64,000 nt of DNA, from the NCBI RefSeq assembly GCF_019075875.1, contig NZ_JAHOOZ010000001.1, positions 4,902,001 to 4,966,000 of the forward strand, given 5' to 3'. The position numbers and the translations under genes are program-made. This DNA is from Novosphingobium sp. G106. GTDB lineage: Bacteria > Pseudomonadota > Alphaproteobacteria > Sphingomonadales > Sphingomonadaceae. The notes below the pieces were generated by a model that saw only the letters and a program-made list of their open reading frames with translations, was not told the DNA's origin and did not search any database. Each line of letters starts with the position of its first letter. Within the stretch, counting starts at the first letter, position 1. This document shows positions 17,070-25,559 of the stretch, one piece after another.

Positions 17070-18710
17070 TCAGAGGCGATAGTCGGGCTTGGTCCCCGAA
17101 CGGTCCCAATAGTCTTTCAGGCCGATTTCCTGAACCAGCCGGTCGAAGCGTGGGTCGATGCGGAACCGGGCCAGCGACGGGTTGAACAGGAACACGGTCT
17201 GACGTTCGGACATCGGCGTATAGCTGCCCTGCTGAACGGTGAACCGCACCTCGGGCACCACGAAGCCGCGGCTGAAGTAATAGGCCTCGGCAACGGCGAA
17301 AGCATCGTCCAGCCGGCCGAGCGCCGTCGTGAACTGGATCGCGTTCTCTGCATAGCCGGCGCCGAGGTGCGCGCGGGCGATCCACAGCTTGGCCGCCGCC
17401 TCGCTTTCGGTCGGGTCATGGCTGAGCACGGCCCGGGCGACTTTCAGCACGGAGTCGAATTCGGCGGGCGGAATGCCCGTGGGCCTGCCGTCGACGTCTT
17501 CGATCAGCGCGACCGCCGCGCTCGCCCGGCCCGAGTAGAGCCTGATGTAGCAATCGGCGAACCACAGCGCGAAATGCGTCGGGAAAGTCTGGCGCGCCTC
17601 GGCGAGCAGGCGATCCGCTGCTTCGGGCTGGCCCGCTGCGGTCAGCGCCATGACTTCGCGAAAATAGAGGCCGGGCCCCTTCTGGCTGTCGGGGCGCAGG
17701 CCGAGGAAAAGATCGGCCGCCTCGCGCGAGCGGCCGACGCTGCTCAGCAGGCACGACAGCGCGAAGACCAGGATGCCTTCGTTGGTATTGCGGGCACTGG
17801 CCTGACGCAGCGTCCGCTCGCGTTCGAGCCATTTTCCGCGAATGGGGCTGGAATAGGCGATCGCGACGGTTCCGAAGCTGTTGCTAGGCTCAAGCGCCAG
17901 CGCCCGTTTCGCCGCTTCGATCGCGCGGGCGCGAAAACTCGCGATTTCGCGAGAGGATCGGAACGGTGCGGCGCACGCGTAAGTGACGGCGAGGGAGCCC
18001 CAGGCGTCGGCGCAGTCGGGCTGCAGCGCGATCGCTTTGCGGTAAAGCCCCAGGGCCTGGTTCTGGCCTTCCTGCGTGTCCTGGTACACCGCGAACTCGG
18101 CCTGCTTCATCAGCGCTTCGACTTCGGGAGAGGCGCGGTTTCGCTGGGGGCGGGCAATCCACAGCCCCGTACCTATCGCCGCTGCGCCGCCGGCACAGGC
18201 TAGTCCGATCAGCGCACGCCGCCGGTTGAGCTGTCTGGGCGCGGCCTTCGTCTCGCGCAGGTCGCCGACAATCGCCAGCGGCTCGGTCTCGATCAGGCGA
18301 TAGCCCACCTTGGTGATCGTCTCGATGCGGAAGCTGCCGCTGCCGACCCCGTCGGCAACGCGTCGCAGGCGCGAGAGCACGCGGTTGATCGCGTCGTCAC
18401 CAACGATGCGGCCTTCCCAGCAGCAGGTCTGCAGATCCTCGCGCGAGACCACTCGCCCCTGCGCGCGGTGGAGCGTGACGAGCACCTGCATGACGCGCGG
18501 CTCGAGCACGAGGTTACCGGCGGCGGATTCGATCTCGCGGGTGGAGGGGTGGACGATCAGGTCGCCCAGGGCAAAGTCCTGGGCATGGGCCAGGTCAAGG
18601 CGCTCCGTCGTGCCTTGCGGAAATTGCGTCGTCGCCACGGCCCAGGCCTTCACGTCGTCGAAGTCGCCGTTATCGCCCCGGCTGCTCCCCAGCACAACCG
18701 TGGAGAACAC
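17070..18710 (-). CDS. CadC-like winged-helix regulator with TPR-like C-terminus
   Basis: 546 residues. Residues about 45-145 are an OmpR/CadC winged helix: LVLEPRVMQVLVTLHRAQGRVVSREDL, CWEGRIVGDDAINRVLSRLRR, IETITKVGYRLI. A membrane helix follows (RRALIGLACAGGAAAIGTGLWIA). The remaining 340 residues are TPR-like helices (ALGLYRKAIALQPDCADAWGSLAVTYA). It would be a membrane-anchored DNA-binding regulator, sensing through the periplasmic TPR region. The first codon used here is GTG at 18710; other in-frame starts downstream are possible. Target genes unknown. Confidence 0.85.
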   Translation of the reverse strand: MFSTVVLGSSRGDNGDFDDVKAWAVATTQFPQGTTERLDLAHAQDFALGDLIVHPSTREIESAAGNLVLEPRVMQVLVTLHRAQGRVVSREDLQTCCWEGRIVGDDAINRVLSRLRRVADGVGSGSFRIETITKVGYRLIETEPLAIVGDLRETKAAPRQLNRRRALIGLACAGGAAAIGTGLWIARPQRNRASPEVEALMKQAEFAVYQDTQEGQNQALGLYRKAIALQPDCADAWGSLAVTYACAAPFRSSREIASFRARAIEAAKRALALEPSNSFGTVAIAYSSPIRGKWLERERTLRQASARNTNEGILVFALSCLLSSVGRSREAADLFLGLRPDSQKGPGLYFREVMALTAAGQPEAADRLLAEARQTFPTHFALWFADCYIRLYSGRASAAVALIEDVDGRPTGIPPAEFDSVLKVARAVLSHDPTESEAAAKLWIARAHLGAGYAENAIQFTTALGRLDDAFAVAEAYYFSRGFVVPEVRFTVQQGSYTPMSERQTVFLFNPSLARFRIDPRFDRLVQEIGLKDYWDRSGTKPDYRL

Positions 18711-18842
18711 GGAGCGGTCGCGGTCGGCGCATCATCGGCAGATCATCGGTACTTCATCACCTCGTCATCCTCTCGCTTCTGGTCGGGTGAGCGCAAGATT
18801 CCGGAGCACGGCAAGACCTGCCGCAGGTTCGGAGGATGGATG

Positions 18843-19166
18843 ATGAAGACCATTGCAAGCGCACTCGTACTGTCGCTCGCCGCCGTTTCGCCCGCTCTCG
18901 CCAAGGACGGCAACTGGCAGGTGGGCAACGATCAGATGCATATCGTCGACAGCACGATCGACGTCGCCACGCCCGCCGGGCGGCTCCAGTTGCTGGAGCG
19001 CGTCGAGCGCGCTTCCGAGCGCCTGTGCCGCGAGCGTGTTGGCGCGTTCCGCCGCGAGTGTGAGGTCGACACGGTCCGTGAGACCGCGGCGAAGCAGAGC
19101 GCCTGGGGCCGCGCGGTTGCGCTCGCTCTGGAGGAACGTGACGGCGCGCGGATGGCGGCGCGTTAA
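18843..19166 (+). CDS. UrcA family secreted protein
   Basis: 107 residues. Signal peptide MKTIASALVLSLAAVSPALA, then the UrcA-type region VDSTIDVATPAGRLQLLERVERASERLC with paired cysteines (RLCRER and RRECEVD). UrcA proteins are common in sphingomonads and caulobacters and have no established role. An ATG directly before (18840) is an equal start candidate. Convergent with an NTF2-like gene four bases away. A second UrcA protein is encoded at 37549. Confidence 0.82.
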   Translation: MKTIASALVLSLAAVSPALAKDGNWQVGNDQMHIVDSTIDVATPAGRLQLLERVERASERLCRERVGAFRRECEVDTVRETAAKQSAWGRAVALALEERDGARMAAR

Positions 19167-19170
19167 GCGA

Positions 19171-19632
19171 TTAAGCCGAAGTCGCCTCGCGCGCTGCGTC
19201 CTTGATCCAGTCGCCGCTGTCCCTGGCCTGTTCGTAGATGTCGAGGTGACGGATTTTGCCGTCGGGAGTGAAGCGGTAGACGGCGATCACGTTCTTCCTG
19301 ATGAACTGGTCGCCGCGCTGGTGGCGTTCCTCGATCTCCTGGAACACCGCGTTGCCCACTTCGGTGATGTGGAACTGGGTGAATTCGAACTGCGTGCCGC
19401 CGCTCGCCCAGCCGGTGAGGAATTCGGTGTAGGCCGGCCAGTCGAGCTCTTCGAGATAGGCACCGACGCGCTTGAACTCGTCGACCGCGACGAATTCGGC
19501 GACAGGCGCGTAGTCGGCGGACGACTTGACCCCTGCCGCAAGCACCGCACCCTGGGCCGCGGTGAAGCGGTTGACCACCTGGGTCAGCGGACCGAGCTCA
19601 TTTACGGTCGCGGTGGCGGTTATGATTTCCAT
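19171..19632 (-). CDS. NTF2-like (SnoaL/limonene-epoxide-hydrolase fold) protein
   Basis: 153 residues. Length, an N-terminal helix pair with VVNRFTAAQ, the WPAYTEFLTGWASGG segment and the strand series FTQFHITEVGNAVFQEIEER, IAVYRFTPDGKIRHLDIYEQ fit the cone-shaped NTF2-like fold. GKIRHLDIYEQARDSGDWI is a typical family ending. Such proteins are isomerases, hydrolases or binding proteins; the reaction cannot be deduced. Start at 19632 (MEIITATA) follows GGAGAGAATC. Confidence 0.8.
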   Translation of the reverse strand: MEIITATATVNELGPLTQVVNRFTAAQGAVLAAGVKSSADYAPVAEFVAVDEFKRVGAYLEELDWPAYTEFLTGWASGGTQFEFTQFHITEVGNAVFQEIEERHQRGDQFIRKNVIAVYRFTPDGKIRHLDIYEQARDSGDWIKDAAREATSA

Positions 19633-19744
19633 GGCGATTCTCTCCGGCCTTTGTTGATGGCTAGCATCCTCAGTACTTTCCCGGGGAGCAAAATTGCCTA
19701 TCGTGCGTTCGGACAGCGGCGATTGCTGAGAGGATCTGCGACCT

Positions 19745-19912
19745 ATGAAGATGTTATCGCTTGCTGTCGTCGCCGCGCTCGCCGCGTCGGCCGTCGCCAT
19801 TCCGACCGTCGCCAGCGCGCGCGAAGACCACCACGACGGCTGGAACAACCATCACCATCAGCGTTGCTGGACCGAGTGGCATCACCACCACAAAGTGCGC
19901 CGCTGCCGCTGA
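19745..19912 (+). CDS. 55-residue secreted His-rich peptide
   Basis: A short frame reads as a classical signal peptide (MKMLSLAVVAALAASAVAIP, ending near TVASA) followed by about 30 mature residues very rich in histidine: EDHHDGW, NNHHHQ, EWHHHHK, with two cysteines (Cys41 and Cys54). GAGAGGA stands ten bases before the ATG, and a strong terminator follows the stop directly. Signal peptide, ribosome site and terminator together support a real gene. Eleven histidine residues and two cysteines suggest periplasmic metal binding, which is inference. Similar tiny proteins of unknown function occur in sphingomonads. Confidence 0.75.
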   Translation: MKMLSLAVVAALAASAVAIPTVASAREDHHDGWNNHHHQRCWTEWHHHHKVRRCR

Positions 19913-19918
19913 CCTGAC

Positions 19919-19952
19919 GCGTCGTCCCGGTAACGGCCGGGACGACGCTTTC
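19919..19952. terminator. strong bidirectional terminator
   Basis: GCGTCGTCCCGG pairs perfectly with CCGGGACGACGC around a six-base loop, then TTTC. It lies between the stop codons of the 55-residue peptide and of the convergent wecC gene. Confidence 0.75.
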
Positions 19953-21252
19953 AGCTCGCCAGGCGCAGCCCCGGTATCTCTTCTCCCGCAGCCTTGGGCT
20001 GGTCGGGCCAGATGCCGCGCGTGTCGTAGACGAGCTTGTCCGCGCGCTCGGCCAGCGGCACGACGCGGAACACGTCGTGGTCGACCAGCACGACGAGGAT
20101 GTCGCACTCCTCGAGCGCCGTATCGACGTCGATCAGTCTAGCGCCGGTGTCGGTGAACTCGATCGGCAGCTCGGCCGCATAGGGCTCGACCACCTGAATG
20201 CGCGCGCCGTACTTGCGCGCAAGAGTGCCGGCGACGAGCCGCGCCGGGCTTTCGCGGAAGTCGTCGATGTTGGCCTTGAAGGCCAGGCCGAGGCAGGCGA
20301 CGCGCGCCTCGGGGTTGGCCGCGATCAGCGCGTCGGCCTGCTTGATGACGTGGTGGATCTTGCCGTCGTTGACCCCGCGCGCGGTGCGGATCAGCGGGGT
20401 CTCCTCGGGCGCGCCGTGGACGATGAACCAGGGGTCGACCGCGATGCAGTGGCCGCCCACGCCCGGCCCCGGCGAGAGGATGTTGACGCGCGGGTGGCGG
20501 TTGGCGAGGCGGATCACCTCCCAGACGTCGAGGCCCATGCGGTCCGAGACGATCGACAGTTCGTTGGCGAAAGCGATGTTGACGTCGCGATAGGCGTTCT
20601 CGACCAGCTTGGTCATCTCGGCCGAGCGCGCGTCGGTGGTGACGCAGGTGCCGCGGACGAAGCGCTTGTAGAAGGCCAGCGCCTTGCGCGCGCACCGCGG
20701 CGTGATGCCGCCGATCGAGCGGTCGTTGTTGATCAGCTCTTCGAGGATCTTCCCCGGCAGCACGCGCTCGGGGCAATAGGCGATCGACACGTCGGGCGTG
20801 CCGGCGCTGACGCCCGGCACCTTGAGGTCGGGCCGAAGCTCGGCAATCAGGTCGCGCACCTGCTCGGTGGTGCCGACCGGCGAGGTCGACTCCAGGATCA
20901 CCACGTCGCCCGCCTTGAGCACCGAGGCGACCGAGCGGCCGGCGGCGAGCACGTAGGAAATGTCGGGCGCGTGGTTCTTGTCGAACGGCGTCGGCACGGC
21001 GATGACGAAGACGTCGGCCGGGGCGATCTGGGTCGAGGCCGACAGCAGCCCGCGCGCCACGACGCCCTGGACGAGGCCGTCGAGATCGACTTCCTCGATA
21101 TGGATCTCGCCGCGGTTGATCGTGTCGACGACCTTCTGCGTCACGTCGACGCCGAGCACCTTGCAGCCCGCGCGGGCGATCACCGCCGCGGTGGGCAGGC
21201 CGATATAGCCGAGCCCGACTACGCAGACGTCAGGCTTGAGTTCCGATTTCAC
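19951..21252 (-). CDS. wecC: UDP-N-acetyl-D-mannosamine dehydrogenase
   Basis: 433 residues. NAD-binding start VCVVGLGYIGLPTAAVIARAG, central SIAYCPERVLPGKILEEL, the catalytic cysteine region GPGVGGHCIAVDPWF, and C-terminal nucleotide-sugar domain CLGLAFKANIDDFRESPA. This matches WecC, which oxidises UDP-ManNAc twice to UDP-ManNAcA for surface polysaccharide. It overlaps the end of wecB by 23 bases, so substrate maker and user are coupled. A second sugar dehydrogenase gene lies 3 kb to the right beyond the toxin-like pair. Confidence 0.95.
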   Translation of the reverse strand: MKSELKPDVCVVGLGYIGLPTAAVIARAGCKVLGVDVTQKVVDTINRGEIHIEEVDLDGLVQGVVARGLLSASTQIAPADVFVIAVPTPFDKNHAPDISYVLAAGRSVASVLKAGDVVILESTSPVGTTEQVRDLIAELRPDLKVPGVSAGTPDVSIAYCPERVLPGKILEELINNDRSIGGITPRCARKALAFYKRFVRGTCVTTDARSAEMTKLVENAYRDVNIAFANELSIVSDRMGLDVWEVIRLANRHPRVNILSPGPGVGGHCIAVDPWFIVHGAPEETPLIRTARGVNDGKIHHVIKQADALIAANPEARVACLGLAFKANIDDFRESPARLVAGTLARKYGARIQVVEPYAAELPIEFTDTGARLIDVDTALEECDILVVLVDHDVFRVVPLAERADKLVYDTRGIWPDQPKAAGEEIPGLRLAS

Positions 21253-22387
21253 GTCCCAGTATCTCCACGATACGGCGCGACGTCTGCCCGTCCCCGAAGG
21301 GATTGTGCGCGCGCGCCATGGCCTCGTAGGCGGCCTTATCGTCGAGCAGTGTTGATATTTCGGAAACGATGCGGTCGGCGTCGGTGCCCACCAGCTTGGC
21401 GGTGCCGGCGGCCACGCCCTCGGGCCGCTCGGTGGTCTCGCGCATGACGAGCACGGGCTTGCCCAGCGCTGGCGCCTCTTCCTGCACGCCGCCGCTGTCG
21501 GTCAGCATGATCTCGGCGAGGCCGAGCAGCCGGGCGAAGTGCGGGTAGTCGAGCGGCTCGATCAGCGCGACGTTGTCCAGCCCCGCCAGCGCATCGTTCA
21601 TCACCGCGCGCACGTTGGGATTGGGGTGGACCGGGAAGATCAGCCCCACGTCGGGCCGCGCCGCGATCCGGCGGATGGCATCGGCAATCGCCTCCAGCCC
21701 GCCGCCGAAATTCTCGCGGCGGTGGCTGGTGACGCCGATGATCCGCTTGCCGGCGAACTTCGCTTCGAGAGCGGCCAGCCCAGAAGCCAATGACGCGTCG
21801 GCTTCGATCCGCGCCGTCACCCAGTGCAGCGCGTCGATCACCGTATTGCCGGTGACGTGGACGCGCGCGGGATCGACCGTCTCGGCCACCAGCGCCGCGG
21901 CCGAGGTCTCGGTCGGCGCGAAGTGCAGGCTCGCCATCGCGCCGATGATCTTGCGGTTAATCTCCTCGGGCCAGGGCTGATAGATGTCGCCGCTGCGCAG
22001 CCCCGCCTCGACATGGTCGACCGGCATCTTGCGGTAATAGGCCGCGAGCGCGCCTGCCATTGCGGTGGCCGTATCGCCCTGGACGATGACGCGGTCGGGC
22101 TGCACTGCGTCCATCACCTGGCCGAGCCCGACGAGCAGCCGCGCGGTGAGCTGGTCGAGCGTCTGGCCCGGCTGCATCACGTCGAGGTCGTGGTCGGGCA
22201 CGATCCCGGCGATGGCTAGTACCTGGTCGAGCATCTCGCGGTGCTGCGCCGAGACGCAGACGACGGGCCGGAACCGCGGATCGGCCTTCAGCGCGGCGAC
22301 GACCGGGAACAGCTTGATCGCCTCCGGGCGCGTGCCGAAGACGACGAGGATGGTGGCGGGGCCAGTGGCGGAAGGTGCGGCGCTCAT
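21230..22387 (-). CDS. wecB: UDP-N-acetylglucosamine 2-epimerase (non-hydrolysing)
   Basis: 385 residues. ILVVFGTRPEAIKLFPVVAALKA, VCVSAQHREMLDQVL, VQGDTATAMAGALAAYYRKMPVDHVEAGLRSGD, TSHRRENFGGG and LTDSGGVQEEAPALGKPVLVMRETTERPEG are the complete motif set of WecB/MnaA. It interconverts UDP-GlcNAc and UDP-ManNAc in the cytoplasm and feeds WecC. First gene of the wecB-wecC unit; the start at 22387 is 150 bases from the divergent toxin-like gene. Confidence 0.96.
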   Translation of the reverse strand: MSAAPSATGPATILVVFGTRPEAIKLFPVVAALKADPRFRPVVCVSAQHREMLDQVLAIAGIVPDHDLDVMQPGQTLDQLTARLLVGLGQVMDAVQPDRVIVQGDTATAMAGALAAYYRKMPVDHVEAGLRSGDIYQPWPEEINRKIIGAMASLHFAPTETSAAALVAETVDPARVHVTGNTVIDALHWVTARIEADASLASGLAALEAKFAGKRIIGVTSHRRENFGGGLEAIADAIRRIAARPDVGLIFPVHPNPNVRAVMNDALAGLDNVALIEPLDYPHFARLLGLAEIMLTDSGGVQEEAPALGKPVLVMRETTERPEGVAAGTAKLVGTDADRIVSEISTLLDDKAAYEAMARAHNPFGDGQTSRRIVEILGREIGTQA

Positions 22388-22536
22388 GGGCGGGGGCCTA
22401 GCAGGGGCGGGTTAAACCTCGCCTAAAATCCACCGGGGAGCTGTGTGATCCGTTCCGAAATGAACCTATTTGGTGAATTTCGTTGCAATGTAGGAGTTTG
22501 TTCCGTTTATGTTCTGCTTTGGATCTGGAGGAGAGC

Positions 22537-23629
22537 ATGCCGATCACAGGGCCGTACGAAAGCAAATCTCTCCATCAGGAAGTCTTTGGCCACTATCTCC
22601 GAACCGGGGAACGGCTGACCAATGCCGAGTGGCTTGCTCGCCATGAGCGCAAGTTCAACCCCCTATCACGACGAGATTGGGCGCTTCACATCACCGCCCG
22701 GGGTTACCGTCAGCTATGGCAAACGGGGCGGGCCGACGCCTGCAGGTCGACGATCGCTAGGCAGACGGGAGGATTCCAGTACTCGGCCGAACACTCGTCG
22801 CAATGAACGGGCAAGGGTTGGGAAGACGCCAGACGCCGACGGCGATGAAACTTCAAAGAATGCCCACGCGACGAACGAGGCTGTCAATGCCGCTATACAG
22901 GCTGCCTGGAAACCTGCCGCGCCCATTGCCAGCCATTTCGATCTCAAACGGCGTCAGAAGTATCTCGACGCTCTCCGCCGGAAGGCCGGGCCTAACGCCA
23001 GCGAGCTAGAGAAAGCGGTTTTCGAAGAAACGCAGCGGCGGCTTGATGCTGCCCGAGCACGCCTTTCCGAAGGCGATCGCATTGCTGATCGAGAGATCGT
23101 CAAGATCGCGCGCGCAGCCTTGCCGCCTGTCGACACCGGGTTAAGTGCAATTAGCATTCTTTCCGGCGAAGGAGACTTAGGCGACGCGCTTACCGTCGCG
23201 AGCTCTGTCCCGATCGTTGGCGCGGCTGGAAAGTTCGGTAAGTTTGTACTGCCGGGAAGGATCGCCTCGGAGGTCTCCGGAGGTGCCGCCCGCGAAATTG
23301 TTCAGCTGGGAGGCCCTTATTGGAAGGTAAGACGGGCGAAGCCTAAGGGTTATCAGCCGCATCATATACCACCCGATTCGGTGAACGGATTGCGGTATGG
23401 CGAGGGGCCGACGATTGCGATGCGTACCGAGCATCACAAGAGAACAGCAAGCCATAGCTCCATGCCCGGATCCAGAGACTACCTTGCGAGACAGCGTGCG
23501 CTCGTAAAGCAAGGAAAGTTCAGAGAGGCGGTGGAAATGGACATAAAAGACATCAGAAATAATTATGGAGATGCCTATGATGATGCAATAGCTCAAATGC
23601 TTCAATATATCGAGAAAAAGGGGTATTAG
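22537..23629 (+). pseudogene. polymorphic-toxin-like protein, putative HHxP-type nuclease, +1 frameshift
   Basis: GGAGGAG precedes ATG 22537. The frame reads MPITGPYESK...EWLARHERKFNP, then shifts at a run of five C (22659-22663): the next frame continues FNP-YHDEIGRFTSPPG and runs to 23629. Removing one C gives one protein of 363 residues. The middle is helical and charged (HFDLKRRQKYLDALRRKAG, then ETQRRLDAARARL), followed by a hydrophobic glycine-rich segment (VASSVPIVGAAGKFGKFV). The C-terminus has PKGYQPHHIPPDSV, an EHHKRTASHSS stretch and MDIKDIRNN. Histidine pairs in this layout resemble HNH/endonuclease-VII-like toxin domains of contact or type VI effectors. The coupled AT-rich gene downstream fits immunity. 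Function is inferred; no VgrG, PAAR or RHS gene is nearby. Confidence 0.6.
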
Positions 23630-23630
23630 A

Positions 23631-24068
23631 ATGATATATAGAATACACCCTCTGGTGGGCGTGGAGAACATAGAATTTGGAGAGAATATAGAAAGTGTGA
23701 GGAGTAAATTGCCCGGAGAATTTGAAACGTTCTATAGGATCTTATATCCGGAAGATTTAAAGGACCCTTATCCTTCGGACCACTTTGTCGATATTGGAAT
23801 TTTTTGCTATTATAACGCGGGCGGTAATCTGGAGGCTATGGAATTTTCGGAACCCGCAAGGCCGATTCTTAGTGGAGTGGATATCTTGAATATCCCATTT
23901 CGACAGGCAGAGGCTCTGTTTGAAAAATTAGATGCGGATCTGGTTCGCGATTTGGGATCCGTCATTTCAGAACGGTGGAGCTTGGCCATCATGAAGCCCG
24001 GTCGGCGAAGCGATCCAACCGAAATGTTTCTTGCGGGCAGGGCAGGTCTTTATAAAGATAAGCCCTAG
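23631..24068 (+). CDS. putative immunity protein of the adjacent toxin
   Basis: 145 residues, acidic (many Asp/Glu, for example YPEDLKDPYPSDHFVDIGIF), no signal peptide or membrane helix, so cytoplasmic. It starts one base after the toxin stop, with a purine-rich AAAAAGGGG upstream inside the toxin gene. Base composition is clearly AT-richer than neighbours and codons such as ATA, AAT and TTA are frequent, unlike the GC-biased genes around it, indicating recent transfer. I do not recognise the family from sequence; small size, acidity and position are typical of immunity proteins, and that is the basis of the call. Confidence 0.6.
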   Translation: MIYRIHPLVGVENIEFGENIESVRSKLPGEFETFYRILYPEDLKDPYPSDHFVDIGIFCYYNAGGNLEAMEFSEPARPILSGVDILNIPFRQAEALFEKLDADLVRDLGSVISERWSLAIMKPGRRSDPTEMFLAGRAGLYKDKP

Positions 24069-24235
24069 CCTTCGGATGTGCTACAGTCAGATAGCCTATT
24101 TGCCTGACCTTCTGGCGTCGCGTACGGCCTAGTCGCGACAAGTATAGGCGAGGTGGCTTGCCACCCCCTTAACCCCGAAATAACCCGCTCCCGCTAAGGC
24201 TCACCCCGCAACCAGCGAGGCCCGCCTTGACCTAC

Positions 24236-25552
24236 ATGTATTCCCCCGCCGACACCGCGACCGCCACGCCCGCGAAATTCAGCGAGGCGCAGACCACCCG
24301 CGTCGCGGTGGTCGGGCTCGGCTATGTCGGGCTGCCGCTGGCCGTGGCGCTGGCCGGGCGGTTCGAAACGATCGGCCTCGACATCGACAGGCGCCGGATC
24401 GAGGAACTGGCCGGCGGCCACGACCGCACCGGCGAGATCACCCGCGAGCGGCTCGAGGCTTCCGAGCTGGCGCTGCTCGCCGATCCGGTCCGCTGCCCGC
24501 CCGCGGACTTCTACATCGTCACCGTGCCCACCCCGATCGACGGCGCCAACCGGCCAGACCTGCGCATGGTCGAAAGCGCCGCCCGCGCGGTCGGCGCGCT
24601 GCTGCCCGCTGCCGTGGCCGAGGGGCGCGTGCCCGTCGTCGTGTTCGAGAGCACGGTCTATCCGGGCGTCACCGAGGACGTCTGCGCGCCGATCCTCGAA
24701 GCCGCCTCGGGCCTCGCCTGCGGGCAGGACTTCTTCCTCGGTTACAGCCCCGAGCGGATCAATCCCGGCGACCGCGAGCACACGATCGACAAGATCACCA
24801 AGGTCGTCTCGGGCCAGACCCCCGAAGTGCTCGAACGCGTCGCCGAGCTTTATGGCGCGATCACCAGCGGCGGCGTGTTCCGCGCCAAGTCGATCAAAGC
24901 CGCGGAAGCCGCGAAAGTGATCGAGAACGCCCAGCGCGACATCAACATCGCCTTCATGAACGAGATCGCCCAGATCTTCAGCCGCATGGACCTGTCGGTC
25001 TGGGACGTGCTGGCCGCGGCGCGGACCAAGTGGAACTTCCTGCCCTTCGGCCCCGGCCTCGTCGGCGGGCACTGCATCGGCGTTGATCCCTATTACCTGT
25101 CGCACCGCGCCGAGCAGCTCGGGCTCGACCCACGCGTGATCCTGGCGGGGCGCGGGATCAACGATTCGATGGCGGCCTGGGTCGGCAAGCAGCTGCACGA
25201 GGCACGCGGCGGCAAGCCCGGTTCGGTGCTGGTGCTCGGGCTGACCTTCAAGGAGAACATCCCCGACCTGCGCAATTCCAAGGTTGCCGATCTCGTCTGC
25301 ACCCTGGGCCGGCTGGGCCACGGCGTGACCGTCCACGATCCCGAGGCCGATGCGGCCGAGGCGCTGCACGAATACGGCATCCCGCTGGTCGCCGATGCGC
25401 TGGGCCGCAAGTACGACATGGTCGTACTCGCCGTGGCGCACCGGACCTATATCGACATGGGTGGAAAGGCCTTGCGGCGGCTGGTGGCGAAGGGTGGGAC
25501 TTTGGCCGATCTCAAGGGCGAGCTGGGCAGCGCGGCCGACTGGACGCTCTGA
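24236..25552 (+). CDS. nucleotide sugar dehydrogenase (TviB/WbpO-like)
   Basis: 438 residues. VAVVGLGYVGLPLAVALAGRFETIGLDID, VTVPTPIDGANRPDL, FFLGYSPERINPGDREHTI, KAAEAAKVIENAQRDINIAFMNE, the catalytic-cysteine segment GPGLVGGHCIGVDPYYL and GLTFKENIPDLRNSK. This is the TviB/WbpO branch that oxidises UDP-HexNAc (typically UDP-GlcNAc or UDP-GalNAc) to the uronic acid for capsule or O-antigen. ATG at 24236 is preferred over a TTG at 24227. It is a distant homologue of wecC on the opposite strand; both serve acidic polysaccharide synthesis. Confidence 0.92.
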   Translation: MYSPADTATATPAKFSEAQTTRVAVVGLGYVGLPLAVALAGRFETIGLDIDRRRIEELAGGHDRTGEITRERLEASELALLADPVRCPPADFYIVTVPTPIDGANRPDLRMVESAARAVGALLPAAVAEGRVPVVVFESTVYPGVTEDVCAPILEAASGLACGQDFFLGYSPERINPGDREHTIDKITKVVSGQTPEVLERVAELYGAITSGGVFRAKSIKAAEAAKVIENAQRDINIAFMNEIAQIFSRMDLSVWDVLAAARTKWNFLPFGPGLVGGHCIGVDPYYLSHRAEQLGLDPRVILAGRGINDSMAAWVGKQLHEARGGKPGSVLVLGLTFKENIPDLRNSKVADLVCTLGRLGHGVTVHDPEADAAEALHEYGIPLVADALGRKYDMVVLAVAHRTYIDMGGKALRRLVAKGGTLADLKGELGSAADWTL

Positions 25553-25559
25553 CGACCGG

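Noticed and set aside
22483..22806. stand-alone 107-codon frame as a small gene
   Set aside because: Best explained as the N-terminal piece of the toxin-like gene before the C5 frameshift.
24143..24170. GGTGG-CTTG-CCACC hairpin before the TviB-like gene, considered as terminator
   Set aside because: Short stem and no T run; likely chance. The rest of the 24069-24235 gap shows no tRNA or other recognisable element.
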